A DNA stretch of 64,000 nt. It comes from Helcococcus kunzii ATCC 51366 (GTDB lineage: Bacteria > Bacillota > Clostridia > Tissierellales > Peptoniphilaceae). Positions 1-9,686 of this stretch are shown piece after piece (within the stretch, counting starts at the first letter, position 1; the number at the start of each line of letters is the position of its first letter). Location: the NCBI RefSeq assembly GCF_000245755.1, contig NZ_JH601088.1, positions 743,235 to 807,234 of the forward strand. Reading direction: 5' to 3'. The notes under the pieces were generated by a model, which was given only the letters and a program-made list of their open reading frames with translations, was not told the DNA's origin and ran no database searches. A program made the position numbers and the translations under genes.

Positions 1-1
1 T

Positions 2-2791
2 AAAGATGTTTCTTTTTTCTATTATAGATTTCATGATATGTCAAAAAGAGAATTGGAAATACTATCTAGAATAGACAAAATTTCTAATTTTTCATTGATT
101 AATATAATAATGGATTCTGATTTATTTAAAAATAAAAATCTTAATATTGAAGATGAAGAGGTTTTTGATATTTCTTCAAAATTTATTAATTCCTTATATA
201 ATCCAGAGTTCAATAATGATATTGAAATACTTAATATTGATAATGACGAAAAACAGACATCTAATGAACTTTTCTTAAATGATTTATTTACTTACAATCT
301 AAAAAAAGTAAAAAACAAGTTTGCTACGAAAAAAATTGATAATGTATTTATTACTAGAGCTAATAATACTGTTCAAGAAGTTGAAAATTTGGCAATTTCA
401 ATAAAAAAAGATATTATCAATAAAGACTATAAATACTGTGATATTGCAATACTTACAACAAATAGTTCAGAGTATTTTGAAAAGATTAATAAAATATTTC
501 AGATTAATGATATCCCAATATTTTTAGATGAGAATAGAGATTTACTAGACAATGCAATGATTAAATTTTTAAAATCATCATTGTATTTGATTGATTCAAA
601 TTTCACAACAGCCTCTGTTGTACAATTTTTAAAATCTTCATTTTTTGTCGACTTAGAATATAAAATTAATTTATTTATTTCCTTTATTACAAGAAGAAAA
701 ATATTTGGAAGAATGTTTTTTGAGGATAAATATTTTACTATTCCTCAACTACAAAAAAATTATATTGAAGAAGATGAAGAAAATCTAACTTATATAAGAG
801 AAATAAGAGATTTACTTATTGATATAGTTTCTTTTTATGGTAATATCGATGAATTTTTCGATACCGACAAAAAAGCGGATTATAAATATTTTACTATGAA
901 AATCTTTAATTTTATATCAAATCCAATTTTATTAGACTCATATATGAATTATGAAAAGACTTTAGATGAAGAAAATTCTAATGAAAATCAATTAATATGG
1001 GATAGTTTTATAGAATTGCTAGAAAATATGTATAATCTAAACTCAAGAGAAGATATCAGTCTATCAAGATACATAGATATATTAATATCTGCGATTGATA
1101 ATTTTAAAATTGGGATTATACCTCCGAGCCAAGATCAAGTAATTGTTGGTGATGTTAAAAGATCTAGATTTAATAATGTAAAGAAAATATATTTACTTGG
1201 TATGACAAGTCTATATTATCCTGTGCCAAATAATGATACTGATATATTTTTAGATGAAGAAAAATATGAGATGATAGAAAATGGAATTGAGATAAAAAGT
1301 GTAAAATCTAGTATAAAATCTAATGATTTATTATCTTTTTATGAGTTATTAAATACAGCTTCTGATGAGATTGTATTTAGCTATAGTTTAGTAAATGGAT
1401 CAAACGAAGCAATGAATCCTGCTTTTATTTTAGAGTGGGTAAAAGCTATGATACCAGTTGAGAATAACAGGATTGAAGACTTAGACTATCATGACTATGT
1501 CTATTCTACATCACAAATAAATAAGTATTTGCCAAGTAAAATATTGGAGCTTAAAGAAAATAATCAAATCTCCACAAAAGAAAAGTCCTTTATATATGGA
1601 TTAAGAAAATATATTGAAGATAATAATAAATTTAAGAATGTAAATTATGCGATAAATTTACAAAATACATTTAGAACTAGAAAAAATCTTCCAACTGATT
1701 TGGTTAATAAAATCTTTAATCTAAATAAATTTAGTGTGAGTCAATTAGAACAATATAGGGAAAATCCATATGATCATTTTATTAAATATGGTATAAAGCC
1801 AAGAGAATTTGATGAATTTAACATATCAAGTTTAGATACAGGTAATTTCATGCATGAGTTTTTGGCTGATAGTATAAATAAGTATTTCCACAATAATGAA
1901 GAAAATATTGATTTAGAAAACATTGCAGAAATATCAATTAATAAAACATTTGAAAATTTTAGAACAGAAGATAATAAAAACATATTTTATATAAATAAAT
2001 TAAAGGAAAATGCAGAAAATTATTTTAATGTTATTACAAAACAACTTGATTTCAAAAAACTTTCAAATGTTTATCTGGAAGAAAGATATGGTAAATATGG
2101 GAAGTTTCCTGCAATAAATATTGCTTATAAAGATAAAGAAATTTCACTTGAAGGAAAAATTGATAGAGTGGACGAATATACAATAAATGGCGAAAAATAC
2201 TATAGTGTTATTGACTATAAAACTGGAAACAAAACTTTTAATATTGCAAAGCTTTATTATGGTATTGATTTACAGCTATTGTTATATCTAGAAGCAGTTA
2301 TTAATAGTAAGTCAAATAGTAAACCGATAGGTGCATTTTATCAACAAATGAATAGCAATTTACCTTCATCATTAGTAGATAAAGTTGATGAAAGAAATGA
2401 ATTATTTGATGATTTTAAACTTGATGGTGTTATAAATAATAACAAATATGTGTTTAAGATTATAGATGAAAATACTGATGTTTCTAAAGTAAATAAATCA
2501 AAAGTCTTTTCTTTTAGTGGAAGAAAATATTCATTTACTGATAAAGATAATGTAATAAGCGAAAATGATTTTAAAAAAATATTTAAAATAAATAAGGATA
2601 ATATACTAGAATCCATAATTAATATTTCAGATGGAGATATAAGCCTTAAAACCTATAAATTAGATCAATACACACCGTATAGTTATAGTAAATATAGGAC
2701 AATTAGTAAAGATTTTGATTTAAAATATGTTTATCTCGATAAAATCAATTGGTATTACGTAAAAGAAAGATTGGAGGATGAAGATGAGTAA
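2..2791 (+). CDS. addB: ATP-dependent nuclease subunit B (AddB/RexB), 5' end outside window
   Basis: The frame is open to the first base of the window, so the N-terminus is missing; the first in-frame ATG (38) is internal. The protein is the helicase-like/nuclease partner of AddA in the Chi-regulated double-strand break repair complex. The C-terminal RecB/Cas4-type nuclease domain is recognisable from GKIDRVDE, then VIDYKTGNK, then the helix YGIDLQLLLYL. The usual AddB 4Fe-4S cysteines are not there: the first sits in a context reading RENPYDHF, and the C-terminal CxxC..C cluster reads YSYSKYRTISKDF. The visible 917+ residues hold a single Cys, far from these positions. This resembles RexB of lactic acid bacteria. 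The stop overlaps the start of addA, so the two are translationally coupled. Confidence 0.9.
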   Translation, partial: KDVSFFYYRFHDMSKRELEILSRIDKISNFSLINIIMDSDLFKNKNLNIEDEEVFDISSKFINSLYNPEFNNDIEILNIDNDEKQTSNELFLNDLFTYNLKKVKNKFATKKIDNVFITRANNTVQEVENLAISIKKDIINKDYKYCDIAILTTNSSEYFEKINKIFQINDIPIFLDENRDLLDNAMIKFLKSSLYLIDSNFTTASVVQFLKSSFFVDLEYKINLFISFITRRKIFGRMFFEDKYFTIPQLQKNYIEEDEENLTYIREIRDLLIDIVSFYGNIDEFFDTDKKADYKYFTMKIFNFISNPILLDSYMNYEKTLDEENSNENQLIWDSFIELLENMYNLNSREDISLSRYIDILISAIDNFKIGIIPPSQDQVIVGDVKRSRFNNVKKIYLLGMTSLYYPVPNNDTDIFLDEEKYEMIENGIEIKSVKSSIKSNDLLSFYELLNTASDEIVFSYSLVNGSNEAMNPAFILEWVKAMIPVENNRIEDLDYHDYVYSTSQINKYLPSKILELKENNQISTKEKSFIYGLRKYIEDNNKFKNVNYAINLQNTFRTRKNLPTDLVNKIFNLNKFSVSQLEQYRENPYDHFIKYGIKPREFDEFNISSLDTGNFMHEFLADSINKYFHNNEENIDLENIAEISINKTFENFRTEDNKNIFYINKLKENAENYFNVITKQLDFKKLSNVYLEERYGKYGKFPAINIAYKDKEISLEGKIDRVDEYTINGEKYYSVIDYKTGNKTFNIAKLYYGIDLQLLLYLEAVINSKSNSKPIGAFYQQMNSNLPSSLVDKVDERNELFDDFKLDGVINNNKYVFKIIDENTDVSKVNKSKVFSFSGRKYSFTDKDNVISENDFKKIFKINKDNILESIINISDGDISLKTYKLDQYTPYSYSKYRTISKDFDLKYVYLDKINWYYVKERLEDEDE

Positions 2792-5700
2792 AGTTAAATA
2801 TACTAAAGAACAGCAACAATCTATTAATTTACGTGATAAAAATATTATAGTATCTGCGCAAGCTGGTGCTGGTAAAACTCAAGTTCTTGTACAACGAATA
2901 ATTTCATTATTAGATGAAGAAAAAATAGATATTGATAAATTTCTTATAGTTACGTTTACAAATAAAGCAGCAGCTGAGATGAAAGATAGGATAAAAAAGG
3001 GTCTTCATAATAAACTTGAGCTTGCTGAAAATGCAGAAAAATTGTTCTATCAAAGGCAATATAACAATACAACAAATGCTCAAATTTCAACAATGCATTC
3101 ATTTTGTATCAATGTATTAAGAGATTATTTTTATAAATTAGGATTAAATCCTGCCTTTAAGATTTTAACAGGCTCAAGTTTAGATATCTTAAAATGGCAG
3201 ACCATTAATGAAGTATTTACTGATTTGTATAAAGAAGAAAATCCTGAATTTTTTACTCTTTTAGATATGTATTCAAAAAAATATAGTGATGAGTACCTTA
3301 AACTCATTTTATTTGAATTATATCAATTTATACAATCACAAATACACCCATTCGAATGGTTAAAGCAATGTATAGATAAGTATAATTTGAAAGAATATTA
3401 TAATGAAAAAAATCATTATGATAATTTCAAAGATGAAGTATTTAAATATTATAAAAATAACTTCGATAATCTATATCATTTATTTTCAGATATATCTATA
3501 CAAATAGATAAAATACAGCAATATGCTGAATATAAGATATATCAAAAAACTTTGAGTGCTGATAGAGATGTATTAACAAAGATTTACAATTCTAGCAATT
3601 ATGATGAATTTGTTTCGTTAACTGACACATTCAAATTTGATAGATTAGAAACTATTACAAAAAAAGTGAAAGAGACAAATAATATCGATGATGATTTTGT
3701 AAATGATATAAAATCTAGGATAAATGAATATAGAGATAAAATAAAAGATTTCATAAAATCATTTGATTTAGATATCGATAAAGAAATAATATATGAAGAT
3801 GAATTAAAAAGAAGCCTAGAAGCAATGCATTTTGTATTGGAAAGATTTGATAAAAAATTTAAGTCTAATAAATTAAAAAATGGTAGCTTAGATTTTTCTG
3901 ATGTGGAGCATTTAACAATAGATTTATTAGATGATGAGGAAATTGTCAGTGAGTTAAAAGATAGATTTAAATATATCTTTTTTGATGAATATCAAGATTC
4001 CAATCAAGTACAAAATTACATTGTAAATAAAATATCTAGAGGAAATAATCTATTTTTTGTTGGTGATATTAAACAGAGTATTTATAAATTTAGATTAGCA
4101 GATCCTATCATTTTCAAAAACAGATATGAAAATTATCTAAATGAAACCGAGATAAATCAAGCTATTGATTTAAAACATAATTTTAGATCCGAAAGGGTAT
4201 TGCTTCATTTTAATAATTTTATTTTTAATACACTTATGACAGATAAACTAGGTGATGTAAAATATGATGATGAAGCACATAGACTTACACCTGGCCTTAG
4301 CGAAGAAAAGTATGATGATAAAAATGCAAGTGTTGATTTAATATATATTAGTAAAGAAAAAGAAGAATTAGATAATCTAGAAGTAGATATGGAAATAAAA
4401 GAGATTGACCCGGAAGCTGTATTTGTTGCTAAAAAAATAAAAGAACTTGTAAAACAAGGGGAAACATATAAAGATATGGCAGTTTTATCAAGAACTGCTG
4501 CAATCATTCCTGATATAGAACAATGTTTTAAAATTATGGATATACCATATTTTTCTGATTCAAGTAAGTTTTCTTTTGACGATATTGAGTTAAAATTGTT
4601 CATTGAAATATTAAAAGCTATCGATAATGACACTGATGATATAGTCTTATTGAGTGCGATCACTTCAACAATTTCAAATATTACAGATGAAGATTTGGCT
4701 GAGATAAGAAGTACGGATAAAGAGAATTCTTTTAATTATTGTTTTAGAAATTATCACAAAAGAGAAGATGCAAAACAAGAGATTATTGATAAGATTAATA
4801 TTTACAATTCAAAGATGTCTACCTACAGAAAAAATGTAAAAGTAATGTCTTTAGAAAGTTTTGTTTGGTATGTGTTAATAGATTCTGGTCATATGGCATA
4901 TGTATTATCCAAAAAAAACGGGGATAAAATTTTAGATAATATTAATTTATTTATACAAGAAATTTCTGAATTTGAAAATTCATCTTTTCAAACTTTATCA
5001 TCTTTAATAAATTATGTTGATAAAATGAGTGAGAGAAAACTTGGAGATAGAGAAGCTGGAGCTGATTTATCTGAAGAAGATGATGTAGTTAGAGTAATGA
5101 CCATACACAAATCAAAAGGACTACAGTTTAAAAATGTATTTATGGTTTCATTAAATAAGAGATTTAATATGATAGACCTTAAAGAAGAATTAATTTTGGA
5201 TGATAAATACGGTTTGTCTTTAAAAAACTATGATGAAGATAAAAATGAAAAAGTAAAAAATTTCTTCTATCTTAGAATTGAAGATGTTAAAAGACATGAA
5301 CTTTATTCTGAAGAAGTTAGAGTTTTATATGTTGGTTTGACAAGGGCAGAAAAAAAACTATTCCTTGTATCATCTGATAAAACAGATAATTTAGTATATG
5401 GTGAAAACTTAGAAGAGTTAAATTCATATCATAAATGGATATATTCAATAATTTCAAGGGATAAAATTAGTGAAAACTTTATAGATTCACCAAAAACAAC
5501 TGATTATTTTAAGAACAAAGAATCAAATCTGAGTTTTACAAATATTAATGAGACGGATTTAATCGACTATTATTCAAGTTTTATAACAAGCGATAATATT
5601 GATGAAGATTATGAGGTGAAAGAAATTGATGAACAAATTTCAAAAGTTTTGAATTTTGAATATGACAAAACTAAGGTCGATATACCATATAAAAAGACTG

Positions 5701-6305
5701 TTACGGAAATTTCTGAAAAGGATAGAAATATCAGTCCTGATTTTATTGATTATGAGATCATGGTTGAAGATGAACCATATAGTGAGCCGACACTTTTGGA
5801 AAAGAAACCTAAATTCTTGGAAATAAATAAAAATAAGATGGATGCATTATCTTTAGGTAATTTGTATCACTATATTTTAGAAATCTTACCATTAGATTAC
5901 TCAGAAATCTCTCAGGTTGAAAAATTTATTGCGAATTTGTATCGAGATAAATTCATTTCAAAAATAGAATATGAATCAATCAATTTAGAAATAATCTTCA
6001 AATATATTAAATCTGATTTATATAAAAGATTATCAAAAGCGGATAAGATTTTTAGAGAAAGATCATTTACAATGATTTATGAAGAAATGGGCAATGAATT
6101 TTTAGTCGATGGACAAATTGACTTATATTTTATTGAAAACAATGAAATAACTATTTTAGATTTCAAAACAAATCGTGTAATTGATGAAGATCTATATAAG
6201 ACTCAACTAGAATTATATAGAATGGGCCTTGAAAGAGCAACAGGTCTTAAAGTAAAAGAAAAATTAATATATTGGGTAATGCATGGAGTAACCTCTTCAA
6301 TATAG
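2784..6305 (+). CDS. addA: ATP-dependent helicase/nuclease subunit A (AddA/RexA)
   Basis: UvrD/Rep-type SF1 helicase with a C-terminal RecB-like nuclease; partner of the upstream AddB in end resection and recombination. Walker A is AQAGAGKT near residue 30. Motif II is FFDEYQDSNQ, GDIKQSIYKFR follows as motif III, and VMTIHKSKGLQF and VLYVGLTRAEKK are late UvrD motifs. The nuclease site is ILDFKTNR near the C-terminus. The length (1173 aa) is typical. An ATG at 2778 abuts the GGAGG at 2773-2777 directly; the ATG at 2784 has a proper 6-nt spacing and is preferred. It overlaps addB by 8 nt and is followed by a strong terminator. Confidence 0.95.
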   Translation: MSKVKYTKEQQQSINLRDKNIIVSAQAGAGKTQVLVQRIISLLDEEKIDIDKFLIVTFTNKAAAEMKDRIKKGLHNKLELAENAEKLFYQRQYNNTTNAQISTMHSFCINVLRDYFYKLGLNPAFKILTGSSLDILKWQTINEVFTDLYKEENPEFFTLLDMYSKKYSDEYLKLILFELYQFIQSQIHPFEWLKQCIDKYNLKEYYNEKNHYDNFKDEVFKYYKNNFDNLYHLFSDISIQIDKIQQYAEYKIYQKTLSADRDVLTKIYNSSNYDEFVSLTDTFKFDRLETITKKVKETNNIDDDFVNDIKSRINEYRDKIKDFIKSFDLDIDKEIIYEDELKRSLEAMHFVLERFDKKFKSNKLKNGSLDFSDVEHLTIDLLDDEEIVSELKDRFKYIFFDEYQDSNQVQNYIVNKISRGNNLFFVGDIKQSIYKFRLADPIIFKNRYENYLNETEINQAIDLKHNFRSERVLLHFNNFIFNTLMTDKLGDVKYDDEAHRLTPGLSEEKYDDKNASVDLIYISKEKEELDNLEVDMEIKEIDPEAVFVAKKIKELVKQGETYKDMAVLSRTAAIIPDIEQCFKIMDIPYFSDSSKFSFDDIELKLFIEILKAIDNDTDDIVLLSAITSTISNITDEDLAEIRSTDKENSFNYCFRNYHKREDAKQEIIDKINIYNSKMSTYRKNVKVMSLESFVWYVLIDSGHMAYVLSKKNGDKILDNINLFIQEISEFENSSFQTLSSLINYVDKMSERKLGDREAGADLSEEDDVVRVMTIHKSKGLQFKNVFMVSLNKRFNMIDLKEELILDDKYGLSLKNYDEDKNEKVKNFFYLRIEDVKRHELYSEEVRVLYVGLTRAEKKLFLVSSDKTDNLVYGENLEELNSYHKWIYSIISRDKISENFIDSPKTTDYFKNKESNLSFTNINETDLIDYYSSFITSDNIDEDYEVKEIDEQISKVLNFEYDKTKVDIPYKKTVTEISEKDRNISPDFIDYEIMVEDEPYSEPTLLEKKPKFLEINKNKMDALSLGNLYHYILEILPLDYSEISQVEKFIANLYRDKFISKIEYESINLEIIFKYIKSDLYKRLSKADKIFRERSFTMIYEEMGNEFLVDGQIDLYFIENNEITILDFKTNRVIDEDLYKTQLELYRMGLERATGLKVKEKLIYWVMHGVTSSI

Positions 6306-6356
6306 AAGAGTACACTATTTGATAATTATTAAAAATGTATTATTCAAAATAAACGA

Positions 6357-6430
6357 AAATAGCTTAAACAAATATTTCTTATTAAAATTATGTTTATTAA
6401 GATGAATATTTGCTTTAAGCTATTTTTTTT
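6357..6430 (+). terminator. Intrinsic terminator of addBA
   Basis: Long inverted repeat: AAATAGCTTAAACAAATATT pairs with AATATTTGCTTTAAGCTATT (one bulge), followed at once by eight T. It ends the addBA transcription unit. Confidence 0.85.
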
Positions 6431-6529
6431 ATTTAAGTAATTTATATAATAAATGATTTCGATACCAATATCTTTTCATCTATTTATCTTATATAAATAA
6501 ATCAATATGATAATTAAATATTAGGTTTC

Positions 6530-6543
6530 AGAAAACGCTCGCA
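6530..6543 (+). promoter_or_regulatory. cre-like catabolite box
   Basis: AGAAAACGCTCGCA matches 10 of the 12 constrained positions of the CcpA operator consensus TGWAAACGNTNWCA. It lies where the -35 of the promoter with -10 at 6561 would be, so CcpA binding would block transcription of the sugar operon. Inference from motif and position only. Confidence 0.5.
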
Positions 6544-6560
6544 TAAAAGAATAATCTTGG

Positions 6561-6566
6561 TATAAT
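6561..6566 (+). promoter_or_regulatory. Promoter -10 box for the rpiR-chbG-PTS-GH4 operon
   Basis: Perfect TATAAT, 28 nt before the regulator ATG. No good -35 lies 17 nt upstream (CTCGCA), so the promoter may depend on an activator or be weak; the cre-like box covers that position. Confidence 0.6.
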
Positions 6567-6594
6567 ACAATTGAAAGAGTAAAAGGAGTAAAAA

Positions 6595-7455
6595 ATGAAT
6601 GTGGATGGATTACAACATATTGAAAGTCTTCAAACCTTAAGTAGATTATGTAATTTAATTAATGATAGTAACTATTACTCTTCTAATTATAGGATTGCAA
6701 AGTATCTGCTTGAAAATCTTTATAATATACAAAATACATCGATTTACGATATCGCTGAAGCGGCTTACACCTCTAGGAGTACGGTGAGAAGATTTTGTAT
6801 ATCTCTTGGCTATGATAATTTTTCAGACTTGAAGGAAATTTTCGAAAAAGATTATAGCGGAAAATTTATTGTAAATGACAAAAATATTATTAAATCAGAT
6901 GATCAACTTGAATATTTAGAAGAGGTATATAAAAGAAGAATTGATGATATCTTTCAAGTGTTAAATAAGATATTTAATGTAGAAGTTTTACATGTTATTG
7001 AAGATATCGTAGAAATATTGAGAAAATCAAAAAATGTTGTACTTATGTCATCTGGACTTCAATTAGATAAATTAAAAGAGTTTCAGACTAGCATGGCTAG
7101 ATTGGGGAAAGTAATTCATTTAATAAAATACAATAAAAATAATGACGAATTATTGTGTAATTTAACAGATGATGATTCTATATTTATTATATCCTGGTCT
7201 GGCAAAGTAAATCATTTAATAAAGGATGAATTGACTAATAAAAAAGCTACTAAATATTTAATAACACTTAATAATGAAATAAATGATGATATTTATAACA
7301 GGATATTTAAAATAGACGATAAATATTTTCAAGGTATAAAAGATGAGGAAATGTTTAAGGATGGCTTAAATTATCACACTTATATATGTTTACATTATGT
7401 ATCGATATTTTTTGCAAAGTCCATTCAAGAATTATATATAAGAAAAGATAAGTAA
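6595..7455 (+). CDS. RpiR/MurR-family sugar-responsive regulator
   Basis: The N-terminal HTH_6 domain is visible in SIYDIAEAAYTSRSTVRRFC (about residues 57-76). A C-terminal SIS (phosphosugar-binding) domain begins near residue 140 with KNVVLMSSGLQLDK and DSIFIISWSGK. Such proteins sense a phosphosugar and control adjacent PTS or amino-sugar genes. The 286-aa length is normal and the start has a clear AAAGGAGT ribosome site. It is the first gene of the operon and so the likely local regulator of the chbG-like, EIIBC and GH4 genes; whether it activates or represses cannot be read from the sequence. Confidence 0.85.
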   Translation: MNVDGLQHIESLQTLSRLCNLINDSNYYSSNYRIAKYLLENLYNIQNTSIYDIAEAAYTSRSTVRRFCISLGYDNFSDLKEIFEKDYSGKFIVNDKNIIKSDDQLEYLEEVYKRRIDDIFQVLNKIFNVEVLHVIEDIVEILRKSKNVVLMSSGLQLDKLKEFQTSMARLGKVIHLIKYNKNNDELLCNLTDDDSIFIISWSGKVNHLIKDELTNKKATKYLITLNNEINDDIYNRIFKIDDKYFQGIKDEEMFKDGLNYHTYICLHYVSIFFAKSIQELYIRKDK

Positions 7456-7479
7456 TTTACGCTAAAACAAAGGAGGAAA

Positions 7480-8247
7480 ATGTTGAATAAATTAATTATT
7501 AATGCGGATGATTTTGGTTATACGGAGGCTACAAATTATGGAATTGTAGATGCACATAAAAATGGTGTTTTAACTTCTACGACTATAATGGCAAATATGC
7601 CAGGTTTTGATCATGCAGTAAAACTATCAAAATTATATCCTAATTTAGGTATCGGAGTTCACTTAGTTTTAACTTGTGGTAAGCCTTTGACGGATGTCGG
7701 CGAAGGATATCTTGATGCTAATGGAGAGTTCAAAAGAAGTCAATACTATTTTAGTAGAGATGACAATTCATCACTTGATGCTGAATGGTTAGATCCGGAT
7801 AAAGTATATATCGAATGGAAAACACAAATAGAAAAAGTAATTAATTCTGGTGTAAAACCTACACATCTTGATAGTCATCATCATATGCATACTCATGAAG
7901 TGCTTCAACCAGTAGTTAGAAAATTGTCAGAAGAATATAACTTACCAGTTAGAAATTGTAATAAAGCTTTTTTTAATGATAAAGTTAAATATTTTGAAGA
8001 ACGATTTGATAAATTCGCTTCACAAGAAAAAGTTGATTATAAACTGTTAGATAAAATGCTAAATGAAATAAAAGAAAAAGAAATTACTGAAATTATGTCA
8101 CATCCTTCATATATTAGTAAATTTTTACTGGAAAATTCATCATTTAATATGGGAAGGATATATGAATTAGATGTTTTAACTAATGACAAATTTAGAGATA
8201 TCATAGAAAAATATAATTTGGAACTAATAAATTATAGTGACATTTAG
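7480..8247 (+). CDS. chbG: ChbG/YdjC-family carbohydrate deacetylase
   Basis: Polysaccharide-deacetylase-like TIM barrel. The metal-binding Asp pair is in NADDFGYTE (residues 8-16) and the His cluster is in THLDSHHHMHTHE (about 128-140); SHPSYIS is near the C-terminus. E. coli ChbG removes an acetyl group from chitobiose-6-phosphate so that the GH4 enzyme ChbF can cleave it. Here too the gene sits with a PTS permease and a GH4 gene (downstream), which suggests N-deacetylation of an imported phosphodisaccharide. It starts after GGAGG and follows the regulator by 24 nt. The substrate is not determinable. Confidence 0.85.
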   Translation: MLNKLIINADDFGYTEATNYGIVDAHKNGVLTSTTIMANMPGFDHAVKLSKLYPNLGIGVHLVLTCGKPLTDVGEGYLDANGEFKRSQYYFSRDDNSSLDAEWLDPDKVYIEWKTQIEKVINSGVKPTHLDSHHHMHTHEVLQPVVRKLSEEYNLPVRNCNKAFFNDKVKYFEERFDKFASQEKVDYKLLDKMLNEIKEKEITEIMSHPSYISKFLLENSSFNMGRIYELDVLTNDKFRDIIEKYNLELINYSDI

Positions 8248-8265
8248 AGAATAGGGAGGGAATTA

Positions 8266-9672
8266 ATGAAAAAATTTTTTCAAAAATTAGGAAAGTCGAT
8301 GCTTGTATCGATTGTCGCAATGCCTATTGCGGGATTGTTATTGAGAATTTCTGCTGATGATTTGTTAAACATTCCTATTTTAGGAGCTGCAGGTAATGCG
8401 ATTTTTGGTAATTTAGACCTATTATTTGGTATAGGTATTGTTATGGGATTTGTTAAGGAAAAAGATAAGGGGCTTCCTGTATTGACACTTGTTGCAGGGC
8501 TTTTGACATTTAAAGAAGGGTTAAAAATCATTAATGAAAGTGTAAATATGGGAGTTTTTGCAGGTATTACGATAGGGTTATTATCTGCATGGACTTATGA
8601 CAAATTTAAGAATACAAAACTTCCAAATATTTTCGCGTTCTTTTCAGGAAATAAATTTCCAATCATAATGATTATGCTATTATCAACACTGGCTGCAGTA
8701 GTGTTTGGTAATATTTGGCCATATCTACAAGATATATTAAATAAATTTACTATAACTATTTCATCTTTAGGTGCAATTGGTGTAGCTATATATGCTTTTT
8801 TCAATAGATTGTTAATACCTACAGGTTTACATCATGTATTAAACACTTATATTTATTTTGAAATGGGAGAATTCACAAATAAAGCAGGGGAAGTTGTGAG
8901 AGGTGAAATACCTGCATTTATAGCTGGTGATCCAGGTGCTGGATTTTTCCTAAGCCAGTTCTTTGTAATCATGATGTTTGGTATACCTGCAATTGCTTAT
9001 GCTATTTATAGAACGAGTAAAAAAGACCAAAAAGAATCAACAAAGGGTTTAATGTATAGTGGAGCATTGACCTCATTTATTTCAGGTATCACAGAACCTA
9101 TTGAATTTAGTTTTATGTTTTCATCTCCATTTTTATATTTCTTACATGCTGTATTTACTGGATTAGTAGGTGCAATTTGTTATTTATTAAATATTAGAAT
9201 TGGATTTTCATTTGGTTCAGGGATAATTGATTACATTTTAAATTTCCAATTAGCTGATGGTGCATGGAAAGTAATACCTTTGGGGATTGCTGTGTTTATT
9301 GTATACTATTTAGTCTTTTACAATTACATTATCAGAAAAGATGTTAAGTTAATAGGAAGAATGGATACTGAAAAACAAGATTTTTCTGAACAAGATATAG
9401 AATATGAAAGTAAAAATAAACTAAAAAATAAAGATTACTATTATGTCGCTAAAACAATGCTTAAAGCATTTGGAGGAAAAGATAATATTGAAGATGCTTA
9501 TAATTGCATTACTAGATTAAGAGTAACTGTAAAGAATCCCGATATTGTAGATGAACAATTAATAAAAAATACGGGAGCCATTGGTATATATAAACCAACC
9601 GATGATCAATTCCAAGTTGTTATAGGTACTGAAGTTGCGAATGTAGCAAGTGAATTTGAGAAACTTTTATAA
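8266..9672 (+). CDS. PTS transporter EIIBC of the glucose/N-acetylglucosamine/maltose type
   Basis: About 380 residues of membrane EIIC with some ten hydrophobic segments; the conserved loop is ITEPIEFSFMF and a LIPTGLHHVLN motif is typical of this superfamily. An EIIB domain follows, with the phosphorylatable Cys414 in YNCITRLRV. No EIIA domain is fused or nearby, so phosphate must come from an EIIA encoded elsewhere. It would import a sugar or disaccharide with phosphorylation, feeding the next gene product (GH4). The start follows AGGGAGG. Confidence 0.9.
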   Translation: MKKFFQKLGKSMLVSIVAMPIAGLLLRISADDLLNIPILGAAGNAIFGNLDLLFGIGIVMGFVKEKDKGLPVLTLVAGLLTFKEGLKIINESVNMGVFAGITIGLLSAWTYDKFKNTKLPNIFAFFSGNKFPIIMIMLLSTLAAVVFGNIWPYLQDILNKFTITISSLGAIGVAIYAFFNRLLIPTGLHHVLNTYIYFEMGEFTNKAGEVVRGEIPAFIAGDPGAGFFLSQFFVIMMFGIPAIAYAIYRTSKKDQKESTKGLMYSGALTSFISGITEPIEFSFMFSSPFLYFLHAVFTGLVGAICYLLNIRIGFSFGSGIIDYILNFQLADGAWKVIPLGIAVFIVYYLVFYNYIIRKDVKLIGRMDTEKQDFSEQDIEYESKNKLKNKDYYYVAKTMLKAFGGKDNIEDAYNCITRLRVTVKNPDIVDEQLIKNTGAIGIYKPTDDQFQVVIGTEVANVASEFEKLL

Positions 9673-9686
9673 TAAGGAGGAGAATT

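Noticed and set aside
4205..4663. 152-codon frame on the minus strand inside addA
   Set aside because: Antisense shadow of a gene with clear helicase motifs; no family features of its own. The same applies to the 171-codon frame opposite copA (50086-50601) and the 132-codon frame opposite pgk.
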